Assembly: GCF_910589235.1 (NCBI RefSeq) | Contig: NC_060965.1 | Location: forward strand, 7,538,755-7,602,754 | From: Vespa crabro | Lineage: Eukaryota; Arthropoda; Insecta; Hymenoptera; Vespidae | Length of the DNA: 64,000 nucleotides | Direction of reading: 5' to 3' | Shown here: positions 12,317 through 24,500 of the stretch, one piece after another | How the letters are laid out: each line of letters begins with the position of its first letter | Position numbering within the stretch: position 1 is the stretch's first letter | Position numbers and translations under genes: made by a program | Notes under the pieces: model-generated | What the model was told of the DNA's origin: nothing | What the model saw: only the letters and a program-made list of their open reading frames with translations | The model's database searches: none

Positions 12317-14426
12317 ATGGCAGCAGAAATAAAACCCGCACCCGGAGGGAATCATGATAAGTTTAGTTCTAGTCGTAAGCCGATACTTTTGTCGAAATTA
12401 GAAGGCTGTAATGACGACGTTAACGCGGCTATTATCATCCCGCGGGAAGACGGTGTAATTAGCGTTTGCGATGACAGGTATGTGACGCTTATGTACTCTA
12501 CAAACTGGCAACTTATCTATCCTTATAATATGGTTGATTTAATTAGTTCTCATATTGGTTTTCTTTCATCATATTCTTTTGTATTTGTAGATTAAATTGG
12601 TGTCGCTTGATAATAAAATTCATAATTATCGGTTAATACCTAGAAATTCAATTATTTAAATCTTCATTAATTATTTTATATGCTTAATATCATGCAACAT
12701 TTTATGTTAATCATATTATTAATTTATTTGATCTTCATTTTTTAATTAGAAGACTTATTTTGCATTATATTTATAGATTTTTTTGCATGGTTTTTATCAT
12801 TTTTAGATAAACTTATATAGATGAAATAAGTTTATTGTTTTCACAGAACTGTCAGAGTATGGCTAAAACGAGATTCTGGTCATTATTGGCCAAGCGTTTG
12901 CCAATACATGGCTGTTGGCGCAACTTCTATGCATTACTGCGTAGAAACACGACAATTATTTGTTGGACTTGAAAATGGAAATATAAATGTATGTGATACT
13001 AAATAGATTTAAGGAATGTCTTTTTAAGAATTAATATTTTATGCTTCATAAAATTCATAATTTTAGGAATTTGTTTTGGAACAAGATTATAATCGTATGA
13101 CTGGTATGCGAGAATATTTAGCACATCAAGCAAGAGTTTCTGGAGTTATATATGCACCAAATTGCGAATGGGTATTGAGCATAGGCCGTGATAAATTATT
13201 TCAATTACATTGTTCCACTACTGGAAGAAAATTAGGATCATATCAAACGGATGCATGGTATACTGCTCTACAGTATCCTTTCTTCAATTTTTTTGTATAT
13301 GTTTTAATGTAAAAAATATCATATTTTATATAATAAACATTTACATTTATATATTAGCTTAACTAATTCAGATTTGATGCACAATCTAAACACGCTTTTG
13401 TGGGAGATTATTCTGGACAAATAGCAATGTTAAAATTGGATACTAATGGTGTTACTTTCATTACCATGTTGAAAGCCCATACAGGGAGTATTCATACTTT
13501 AGCATGGGATTCTGAGAAGCAACTTCTATTTTCTGGCAGTTTTGATCAAAGTATTATAGTGTGGGATATTGGAGGACGTCAAGGCACAGCATATGAACTT
13601 CAAGGCCATCAGTAAGCTAAAGTAACTCTAATATATAAGATAGAACAATTATAAATAGTTTTATGATAATACATTTTATATGTTGTCCTAAAATGTAGCA
13701 TTTATTTTACAATGTATAAAATTTAATTTATACTCTCTTCTTTTCCTTTTTTGTAAATGTCTTCTATATATGAAAATGTAAATATTTCAGTAACAAAGTA
13801 ACAGCACTTTGCTATGCAAGTACAGAACGTGTATTACTATCTGGGGGAGAAGATGCAGTGATTGTTTGTTGGGATATGGCTACAAATAGGAGAGAAACAG
13901 CACCTTGGGTTGAATCTGATACATGTCAAGTATGCCTATAAATTATTTAAGCTATATGATCCTTAAATTTATATGATCATAGATTACATCTAGAATTTTT
14001 GTCATATACAGGCCTGTGATAGGCCATTTTTCTGGAATATAAAAGCTATGATGGATCAGCGTCAAATAGGCTTAAGGCAACATCATTGTCGTCATTGTGG
14101 CCGTGCTTTGTGTGCTCGTTGCACTTCTCAAAGAACACCGATCCCATCTATGGGATTTGAGTTCGAAGTTCGAGTGTGTGATCCATGCCATATTCAACTT
14201 AAAGCTGCCAAGTAAGTATTAGTGGTATTATGTAGATACTAATTATGTAAATACCATTATAACTAACTTATATATTTTTTTGTATAGCCAAACATCTCTT
14301 GCATCATTTCATGATGCAAAACATAGTATTATTGGAATGGATTTAGATGCTCCACGTCGAAGATTACTAACTATTGGGCAAGATCGCTTAATTAAAATAT
14401 GGGATATTTCTGCACTGCTTCAGTGA
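12317..14426 (+). CDS. Wdfy2: WD repeat and FYVE domain-containing protein (WDFY1/WDFY2 type)
   Basis: An endosomal PI3P-binding scaffold; the vertebrate orthologue WDFY2 marks early endosomes and binds Akt and PKC-zeta. Exons: 12317-12477, 12847-12988, 13067-13272, 13372-13611, 13791-13929, 14012-14211, 14288-14426; 408 aa against about 400 in the family. WD40 blades run from the N-terminus; examples are TVRVWL over the first junction and SGSFDQSIIVWDI at about residue 235. The FYVE domain (about 297-362) carries the zinc/PI3P signature RQHHCRHCGRALCARC. The last blade, ending QDRLIKIWDI, follows the FYVE domain, which is the hallmark order of this family. It looks intact. An AATAAA at 14452 suggests a very short 3' UTR. 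WDFY1 and WDFY2 cannot be told apart by eye; insects usually have one copy. Confidence 0.94.
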
Positions 14427-14451
14427 ACTTGCAAGTATATCTGCTTTTCTA

Positions 14452-14457
14452 AATAAA
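14452..14457 (+). terminator. Candidate polyadenylation signal of WDFY2
   Basis: AATAAA lies 26 bases after the stop codon. It is a plausible poly(A) signal, but the region is AT-rich and later copies exist, so actual use is uncertain. Confidence 0.4.
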
Positions 14458-17400
14458 TCAAATTATATGACACGAAAAACTGTTATCACGTTTAAATGGA
14501 AAAATGTGCTATCCAGAGCGTATTTTTGTGATTATATAATTATTTCTAATTACAAATTCAGATATACTTTGTGTAATGCAAAATGTTCTTTGTGGGAATA
14601 ACGAAATAATATTGCGAGCATGAAAACACAAAGTAGAATTGTAATTATAGGTTTCAAAAGTTTAAGTCATCGATACTTCTTTGCACCAAATACTCATATA
14701 TTCCTTGTATATTTATAAAACAAGCAGCAATAGATGTGAATATATTTTCTCATATACAGTAGACCCAACACAATCAATTGGAAAAAAAAAGACTAAAGTT
14801 AAAAGCGATCTATCTATTTTTGGGATAACGATAATATTACTTTCAAGAAAAAGTACTTTAATACCTGAGGTATAATATAATGCTGAGGTACATGGAACAA
14901 CCAAAATAGAAAAGAAAAGAGTGAGGAGAGACAGACAAATAAACAGAAAGGGAGACTACTAATATAAATCTTACAACTCTTAAATATTTTCATAATCAAA
15001 CCTTTGCAAGGTACATCCAGCAGTGTTTACATATAAACTATAATCTGGCTATATTATACATAGGTACTTTTTAATTAAATTAAAGTTATTTCAGTTAATT
15101 ATTTTGGTGCTGATTGCTGACGTTATACATCTGTAATTATCTTTATCGTTGATACATTATATACAGTTACTGTTAAAATCTTTATAAAGATATCTAGTTT
15201 ATTCGTACTGTTTAATTGTTTCAAGATAACACATACTATATGTATGTATGCAATAGAATACTTATAGCATTGCATAACATAACATTCACTTTATTATGCT
15301 TTTAATTGATCGGTTTTAATAATATATTATGTATATTCTATGAGGATAAAAGATATTAATATCTTATGTTTTACTTTGATTCTAATTAATTGTTTAATTA
15401 CATAGTAAAAATTGTTTTAAATAGCTATAAGTATATCACAAAAAATTCATGATTTACAAACCTTTAAAAAATGATAGAAAATAAGTTATAATTTGCGTTT
15501 TCTGTAGGTCCTAATTATATGAAATATTTAATTTTATGCATATAATTGTAATAATTATATAATTATAAACATATAATCATACAGACATATACATACATAT
15601 AATTTACTAGATATAATGTATGTGAAGTCAGAAGTCTTATGATATCATCATATAATAATTTTTATAAGTCCTAGTCGTCTTATACATTAATTTTATGACT
15701 TATAGCTATATATTATTGTTATATTATTCTTACTAAACATATACAAACAAAGATATGTTAAACAAGAATGCTATGATAAAAAATATAAAAAAAAATTTTT
15801 ATCTATTAAAATTGGATACGAAATATCAATAATTTTGTTAACCAAATAGATTTTTTCAAAAAGTTTTAAAGCAAAATATGTTTAAAAATAAATTATGTTG
15901 AGTCTTTTTAATGTTCATTTATGTAACTAATAGTTTTTATAAGAATTTTTGCTTTTCATGGACACGACTATTTTGTAACAATCTTTTATTTATTTTTAAA
16001 TGGCTTTCTCCTTTTCTGATCATGTCTGCCTTCCTTTGTCTTTTCATCTTGTAGTCATAAATTCACTTATTTCAACATGGAAGATAAACAAAATTAAGAA
16101 GAAAAATTTATTCTTCCTTTTATATGAAAGATCCAATTTTATTGGCATCATGTCCTTCCGAAATTCATTCTAGTTTCTGAAACTTAAAATTATAAATACA
16201 ATAGTCTTCTTGTGCTTCCATAAAACTAGTTGTCATAAATTGTGATGCAAAAATTGTAATAATAAAAAATATGTCAAAAAAATAACAAAAATGTTAAAAT
16301 TGAGCATTCATGTCAACATTAAATGTATGTTATATCATTACATTATATCTTTTATAAAATTTTCCCTGTAATTGATTGTTTATAAATAATCTATATGATT
16401 GTCTTGTACCTGAAAGTAAAAAAGCATCATTACACTAAATTACAAAATAGGGACTACTGACTTTCATATCGAAATTTGAGTATAAATGGTTATAATGAGA
16501 AGTATAATGTTACTCTGTTATAAAGGAATATTAAAAATTTTGTTATATCATATTTTCTTCATTTTTTATATTTTTCAAATTCGATTGTATCTTACAGTTC
16601 AATCAAACTACGTTAAAAGATACAATTGTACTCGTTTTGTTGAGGTCATATATAGTATCTTTACATGCTATCATAAATATTTTGTATGCCAACGAAGAAT
16701 ATATACTATTACAATAAGTTGTACGTGCTTCTTATTATAAAAAAAGTGCTGTTACTTGATTAATGTAATTATCTTATTTACAATGAAAATGCGCTGTATA
16801 ATAAGTATTATCTACAAAGTTTTCAAAAGTATTATACATAAGAAATGTACATTCGTAAGATAATTTTAAAAGAAAATGTTTATTATACAATTCTTTGGTG
16901 AAAATTTCATTACTGTTACGTCCCTAGATAAAATATTTTATTAAAATTTTAATCGTTTGAGAAAATGACAATTATTACTAGCAAAATGTATACTATCTGA
17001 ATTCATTGTCAAAATTGTTCTCGTTACATAAAGACACATTTCATATTACGTTGAACGAATGTTAAATGATAAACATTTCCGGTAAAGCGATCACTGTATT
17101 TCACCATCAACTTTATGCATTAGTATGTATATTATAAGATATATAGCTGTAAAGAAAGAACAAAAATATGTGTATACATCCAATCGTATATAAATTGATA
17201 CAAACTGATCATAAACGAAGTAAAAAATATATTTTCAACATTAATGATACGTCGTTTATTATTTTCATTGGCATATGATTCAAATCTTCTTTATCGTTTA
17301 ATTGTTGATAATTTGTATTCTTAAATATAAAACAAAGATAACGCATAAAGGTAATCGTAAGTTCTTTGTAAAATTCTTTGTAAAATATCAATGATAGACA

Positions 17401-17955
17401 GACTATAAACGTTTGAAACTCCGTATTCCTAATTATCATCAAAATTCTTTAAAGTAAAGTGAAAACGTAATAAAAAGAGATACTTCATACAGAAAAACGA
17501 TGTGTAACAACGTACAAATGTGTTGTTCCGAAAGCGTGCCAAAAAAATCAAAAATAAAATTTAAGAAAATAAAACGGGGTAGGAGACGACAAAGTCGTGA
17601 ATAATTTGACCCTTTGTAGACGCATGCCATACGATTATACACCGACGTACGATCATAGATACCGCTGCTACTTTTCCATCTCCATAATCCGACTTCCACC
17701 TGGCTACGCCCGAACCGTGCCGAAGGTAGCCGAGAGTGATCGCGTTGTTTAACGTGCCGGTCAGAAGCACCGTGGCCTATCCTCCGGAACGAGCCACGGC
17801 TGTCTCCGTTGTTCTCATCATCGTCGTAGTATCGTCTTCTCAATTGTACGTTTCTAAAACGTATGTTTTTCGGACATTTGTGATCATTACTTCTTTCCCG
17901 TATATCATTAATTCTTTTTCACGGTTTTCTCTTTCTCTCTTTCTCCCTCCTTCCC

Positions 17956-18017
<62 letters not shown>

Positions 18018-18140
18018 TTCTTCTCTCTCATTCTCGCGCGCGCGTCATCCATTCTTTACGGTTCTTTTTCTTCTCTACTCAACGCACATTAACTTGTCGC
18101 ATAAAAAAAAAACAAGAAAAGCGAGCTGTTCTCGCGCGCA
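14458..18140. other. Intergenic DNA between WDFY2 and the myosin VIIa locus
   Basis: About 3.7 kb of mostly AT-rich DNA with no recognised gene. The distal part, 17580-17870, is markedly GC-richer with many CpGs and is open in several frames on both strands. It is followed by a pyrimidine microsatellite and probably belongs to the myosin promoter region. Confidence 0.55.
17956..18015. repeat. (CT)n microsatellite
   Basis: A nearly pure CT run of about 60 bases. Looser CT and CTTT tracts flank it at 17930-18030 and again at 18350-18430. Confidence 0.95.
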
Positions 18141-18149
18141 CGTTCATAG

Positions 18150-18299
18150 CCGGTGTTCTACCGATCGAGTTTCGTTCGGATATGAAAAACGAGCTTCGCG
18201 CCGGCCCATGTAAAGTGCAGTGCAGTGCAGTTTAATGGAGCGCACCAACGACTTCTAGCAGAGACCCGCTTTCGTCGTGCTTATCGTTACTCGCGCAAG
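18150..18299 (+). promoter_or_regulatory. Probable non-coding first exon/promoter of myosin VIIa
   Basis: A CpG-rich block contains three tandem GTGCA units (about 18215-18231) and ends at a good donor, CGCAAG then GTAATT, at 18299/18300. The first coding exon has its own acceptor (TTGCTTTAG ending at 21553), so an upstream leader exon must exist. This is the best candidate; no transcript evidence is available. Confidence 0.4.
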
Positions 18300-20900
18300 G
18301 TAATTAACTTACGTCGAATATAATACGCGAAACCTAACTTTGATGATTCTCTTTCTTTCTTTCTCTTTCTCTCTTTCTCTCTATCTCTATCTCTATCTCT
18401 ATCTCTATATCTCTCTATCTATTTCTCTCTTTTTCACTCTTCGTTCTCACTTCTTTGTACACTTCACCGCCACGTATGTACGAGGAAAAAAATAGCCACG
18501 TTCATGATGCGGAGCGAAGAATTCGAACATATTAAATGCAACAGTTCAGACCTTCGAGGAATTACACATTGTCCGTATAAATTTAAATATGAAATTTATA
18601 TAAGCAGTCGGCACGCATGTCTCTTAGATCTTTCGTGCTAACCTGTCCGTCCTTAAGAAAGGAATCGAACGAAGATCTATGGCGATATGATGAGTCTTCC
18701 TCTCTTTCTTCCTTTTTTAGCTTATCTGTTATTTTTGCATCTTTTTACAATCTATGATGAACGAAAGCCGATTTTATGTGGAAGTTAATTTTTGTTGATT
18801 TTTTTGTGAAAAAGAATACATCATGTTATAATTTTTTCATATTTTCCTGCATGCATATAAGAGAGAAACAAATTCTTTAAGAATTGATCAGTAATCTTTA
18901 TCATTGCTCAATTTTTACAGATTAAGATTCTTTATGAATGAAAATTCTATTAATAACAAATCAAACATTTTTTTCTTTAGAATAAAAACGCTTACCAAAG
19001 GTTTGATTCTTACATATTTTTTTAAGACGATTGAACGTGATAATCGGTGTTCTTATTAACATCTATTCGACGCTTAATTACTGAGAGTTCCTGTGTATAT
19101 ATGCACGTATGTGTATGTACGGTAATACGTTATAGAGAGAAAGAGGGAAAGAGAGAGAGAGAGAGGTTTAATTGTAGAGATATAGGCGTTCGAAACTCAT
19201 TCGTTCAAATGTGCGTTCATTCCTCGTGATTTCATTTTTTCCCCTAGCATGACGTCACTTACCGATTAATCGATGATACACGATCTTCGCATTGCTTTCC
19301 GATCGGTCGTTCGATAGTTCCTATTTATACGGAAAGCGCGAAACTTTTATTTTATTTAAGTTAAAATGGAAGAAGAAAAAAATAGGAAATCTGTTCATGA
19401 AGAGATGCGAATGTATGACATATATACATGTACGTTGTATCATCTCGAATCGTGAGTGTGCAAAGAATTAACATAAATTCTATTTTCATCTGGTTTTAAA
19501 TAACTTTTTTCGGCCTGTCGTTATGCTGGAGATTGTAATGGCGGCCATTTTCGATGACACGTATGTACGAAAGAGAAATAATTTATGAATTTGAGGTTAA
19601 TTATTTTCAACTGAATGTAAAATGAAAATAAGTATGGTTTATTACAATGAAGATATACACGCGATTCAGGTCATACGAAAGAGTCGAAATTTCGTCGGAA
19701 CGTGTCTTCCTGGTCACGCGTCGTTGTTTGATCGCCCGTTAAAGTCTCTTGCACACGGTACTACGCCACTGACCGCTCACTAGATATTTTCAAAGTCAAT
19801 GACTGCGACTCTTCTATACGTTCCTTACTTCAAGTTCATAGTGAAACTGTAGCTCTTTGTGCTAATAATATATAATATATTATTATAATAACCTACATGT
19901 GTGCATTATCGTGTGCATGTATATATGTATCAGTTACGGAAAGGTAGAATATAAACGTACTGCGATAAAGATGTGCGTGTCAGATATCGTACATAGAAAT
20001 AAACTCTTATGACGAACGCTTTGTAAAATTTATATACGAAATACGTTAATTTATTTATATTTGCATATCCGTTGTTTTTTGTTTATATATAATAAAATTC
20101 ATTCGAAGGGATAGTTCAAGAGAAAGCATAACAGCCGGCGGCAGTAAAAGTTTACGGAAAAGCGCGAAATATGAACGTAACAACGAGACATACTTTGAAT
20201 GTGTCACGGGGATATTTGAACTCGGTGTATAAACACAGATGCCGAATAACCCACTTATGATAAATCGAGAAATTGAATTAAGAATTAAGAATTTGACATT
20301 GAATCGATTCGAAGATTCGAGAAATAATCAAGTTATCTCTTTCGAAATCATCAGCGATGCGTAATAAAACACGTTCGATCTCTATTATCATCTCTATTAT
20401 CATTGTTATTTACGATGAGATTTATGTATGTCACTTTGAATGAAAATATTAAATAATCAATTTATCCAAAGTCCAGAAAAAATAATTAATTAAATAATGT
20501 CTAATTTGTTTATCTATATAAATAAGATTGTTAGTTCAAATGATCTCATACGATACATGATTGAAATAAACCTTCCAGGTTCAATATTGCCCCGTCTTTT
20601 TAGCGTTTAACATGAATGCATTCATTGTTGTGGAACCATTTGAACCTAAATTTGATATTTCATCATTATATAACGATCTTTTAGAAATGAATGGAGTGTG
20701 ATATTTCTTCTCATTTGATGAATACGATTCCATTTGTATTACATTTCCACGGTCCGATAAGTGTTGTCTTGCTTATTCCGTACTTTAGAATTGTGAAATT
20801 TGTGACAATTCTCGGGAAAATCGATGACGTCCATCGATAAGAAAAAGATCGATCGGATCGAGAGGATTCTTAGTGGATCCTGTCGGATCCGTATGGCTTG

Positions 20901-20946
20901 GCAGCATAAACTACCTAACCTACTTTTACAAACAGGTTTATGCTGC
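20901..20946. repeat. Perfect 11-bp inverted repeat with 24-bp loop
   Basis: GCAGCATAAAC at 20901-20911 is exactly complementary to GTTTATGCTGC at 20936-20946. It could fold as an RNA hairpin in the intron. It matches no microRNA that I recognise. Confidence 0.7.
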
Positions 20947-21277
20947 TTCTACTGTAACGGTGATCGAGCAGACAACGTCGACGTATGCAAGAATGATTTT
21001 TCTTAACTTTAACCGTGCTTTACGTATATGCATATACTTTTAAACTAGCAATTAATAAAAATTTCTTAATAATTGAGTTCATGTTTCATATGTTTGGTCG
21101 ATTATCAATTTAACATTATCGATTTTAACAATTAAACATTTGATATTTGATTATTCCATGTGATTTTACCAATGGACACACATTTATTTTTTAAATAATT
21201 GATGTTACTTGATGTTCTAAAATTCGCATACATCAATCTTATCTTCGGTGATTGTGAAAAAGAATAGATGCGACATA

Positions 21278-21324
21278 TAGAAGTTTCTAGAAGTTCCTAG
21301 AAGTTCCTAGAAGTTCCTAGAATA
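21278..21324. repeat. 10-bp tandem repeat resembling a heat-shock element array
   Basis: The unit AGAAGTTCCT is repeated so that GAA recurs every 10 bp at 21280, 21290, 21300, 21310 and 21320. The first interval reads GAAGTTTCTAGAA, a perfect three-unit HSE. Later intervals have TCC in place of TTC. Factor binding is inference. Confidence 0.75.
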
Positions 21325-21582
21325 GAAGGACGATTGTGGAGCGTAGGCGAAGTATCATCCTTAGCATCATCCTTGAAATAAAATGCAGACGGTCGTTGTA
21401 ATTTATCGCATAACCTGTATTTATGCTTCTGATATTCTTAGTCTGTGGTTTATGCGATGTTGTTGTTGAATATATGAGTATTAAAAAAAAAAAAAAAAGA
21501 AAAACGAAAAAACAGAAAAACGATGAAAAGATGAAAACATTTTCTTGCTTTAGGTGGAGTGCCGACAACCACGACTTAAGAG

Positions 21583-24500
21583 ATGGTCATCGTCACGCGG
21601 GTAAGATGTTCTTTTTTTTCTTTTTCTTTTATTATTTAACTTAATTATTTCTAATTATAAATCATCGAAACAAGATCATTATTATAAAGGATCGAGTTTT
21701 TAAGGGATATTAAAGATTTTATTTGTTATAGAAAATAATATCTATTACAGGTGTAGTTCAGCTCGATCGATTTTATCTATTCTGACTGATTCTGACTCGT
21801 GATTCGCCGCGAGAGCGTTTTCTTGCTGATGCGTTACTTTTTACCGCTTTCATCGTCTTTCTCCTTCAAGACGGTTAGTAGGGCTTTGTCACGAGTGAGA
21901 ATGTCTTAGGATTTTATGATATTCGCGTGAATGTTTCTTTTTTTATTTCTCTATTTTTTTTTTCTAATTCAAAAGTCGATATTTTTATGTCATCTTTGGC
22001 AATCGATTGATACGTATATATATATTTATTTTAGATTTATTTTAAATCAAAAGTTATTTTCTGTCTCATCGATCAATAATAATAATATCATCATGTTACA
22101 GTATAAATCGTCTTGATTGATTAGTTTTATTAGCGATTATGTACGTCGTCTTCGTCCGCGATTATATCGAAATAGAATTTCTATGGAACATAAGAAGGTC
22201 CTTGCAATCGAATGAAAGTTTACATTTATCGTGTCCTTTTTTATCTTTTAACCCTTTGTATCTCTAGGAGCATATATACTAATTATCTGTAAGATAAATG
22301 TGTACATATAAATTTATTAGATGGACCGGAAAGTAATGTCGTTTCTGCGCATGTCGATATTTGATTGTGATTAAAAATAAAAACTTGTTAAAAATTTATT
22401 CGTTTGAATTTAATTTAAGAAAGCGACATTACTTTCCGATCCCACTAATATATATCTTATTATATATAATGTATAATGTCAATTTCTCGATAAATAAAAC
22501 AGAAGAAATCAATTAAAAAATGATATAGCAAATACATTTTTTGTACATACTTATAATAATTTTTTGTGATTAATGATTTCGAAGTTTAAGAGGGAAAAAA
22601 GGAATAGTTGAAGCACCACAAAATTTGAATCAATTCATTCGGCAGTTATACAATACTTTAAAGTAGTGTTCAAAAAATCTTTTTTGTCGCTAATGTAGAA
22701 TTAACTTTTCGATAGGAGCTTTAAAGTAAAGGACAAAATTTCTATCTATGCAGCCGTTTCGAATTTTTCTTTCTGGAAAATAAAAAACGTTGAGACGCGC
22801 GATCGGTTAATTAGGCATAGTTAACGGTCCTTTACTACCGCGCGAATGCCCTGTACAACACCTTGGTATTTCGCACGAACGATCTAGCTGTCGTATAACG
22901 GTACGAGAATCGTCTGCTGGACGTGCTTTTTATTTGTACCTTCGAATTTATACTTTACGGTTTTTCTCTATTTATTTTAAATAAATCATTGAAGACGTGT
23001 AAAAAGCAAGAATTAAAAATTGATACAATTCTCTTTTTCTATCATTGGAGATTTTTAAGAGAAAAATGTCTTATTTATTGTATTGACTCTGACAATTAAC
23101 TTATGAATAATTTCCTTATTATTTTTGTTATTGTTTCACTAAAATAAACAATTTTTCTATTTCGAAAGTAAACAAATATCGTCGAAAATTTAAGAAATTT
23201 TTCTTTCTTCTTTAGAAAGAAAAATGGTCTGTTCATAGTCTGTTCACAAATGTTCGTAAACTGATTTCTTTATAAATATAAACGAACATTAAACAGCAAT
23301 AATAAAAATACAATTTAAAATTTTCATTAAATTCTCACGTTTGACGAGTAAATTGAGCCATTATAGATAGCAAAGAAAATAAAATGAATGAAGGAACCAA
23401 TCGAATTGGTTATTATTATTTCAAATCGATGACCGGAAGAGCTCTTCCGATGAGGTGAACAACCGGAAAGCGTTTGGTATAGTCGATCATAGATCTATGG
23501 GAATGGTGTTACCATATTAAGACTTTGTTTAGAATGGTCATCCTGTGTATCTTATTACTAACTAAGCAATAAAATCCGCTGGTGCGATTATTATCGAAAA
23601 TTTTATATTTTTATTCACGTTAAAACGTTTAACTGCTCTTAAATTATGTGAAATAGTGCAGTTTATTAAAATCAAATTAGAGCATTTACCTATCAGAAAA
23701 ATTTATTATCGATGTTTCGTGCTTTTCTTTTTCTTTTACCAGCAGTGTACTTTCGGGATAATAATTAGTTTGAAATTGCATTGGAATGTCTTGATAAGAG
23801 AAAAAGATATCAAAAACGAATCGAAGGTTTTGTAATTCATAATGCAAGATCGACGAGTAGCGATAAACACTTTATCGGATAACCTTGCACAAAACAATCC
23901 ACTTTCTTTTAATAGGAAGGCAAGAACAATGATAATCCGCAATTCATAATTGTTTGAATTAGAAGCAGACATAGTTAGTTGCCGCGTTCAACGCAACGTA
24001 ATTAGTTTTCCTCTTATAAGCACACTTGTCATTATCATTCCCCATATAGTAATGTCTTTACGAATAAGAAAATTAATTCTAGCTATCGTAGATTATACTT
24101 ATACTGTATGATAGAAAGATGGACACGGTCATGTACACGTATGCATTTAAAAATTAATAGGCGGATATTTATTTTTTATTTATTTATTTTTTTTTTTTTT
24201 CATTGTATATTATATGTTCACCTTACATTTTAATAATTATTTTTTATTTTTAGGGGGATTATATATGGATCGAACCAATATCTGGAAGAGAATTTGACGT
24301 TGCGATCGGAGCACGTGTAATTTCGGCAGAAGGTAGACGAATCCAGGTTAAGGACGACGATAACAAGGTGAGATTAGAGTTTGATTCGATTTACATTAAA
24401 GATCGCTTATGTTTCACGGCATAAAGGGATATTTATTTTTGACAGGAACAATGGCTGACTCCGGAAAGACGAATAAAGGCCATGCACGCTACGTCTGTGC

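Larger units (their letters stand above)
18300..21553 (+). other. Probable 5' UTR intron of myosin VIIa
   Basis: This 3.25 kb non-coding stretch lies between the likely leader exon and the first coding exon. It contains CT/TATC tracts (18350-18425), a GA tract (about 19135-19166), a perfect 11-bp-arm hairpin (20901-20946) and a 10-bp-periodic array (21278-21324). No gene is recognised. Confidence 0.5.
21601..24253 (+). other. Myosin VIIa intron 2
   Basis: A 2.65 kb intron after the 18-nt first coding exon. It contains the 132-bp mariner MITE (22317-22448), a 16-bp palindrome with a nearby third CCGGAA (23434-23470), and AT-rich DNA. Nothing else is recognised. Confidence 0.8.

Noticed and set aside
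17736..18092. A 118-codon plus frame ending in a Ser/Leu run
   Set aside because: Most of its length is a translated CT microsatellite.
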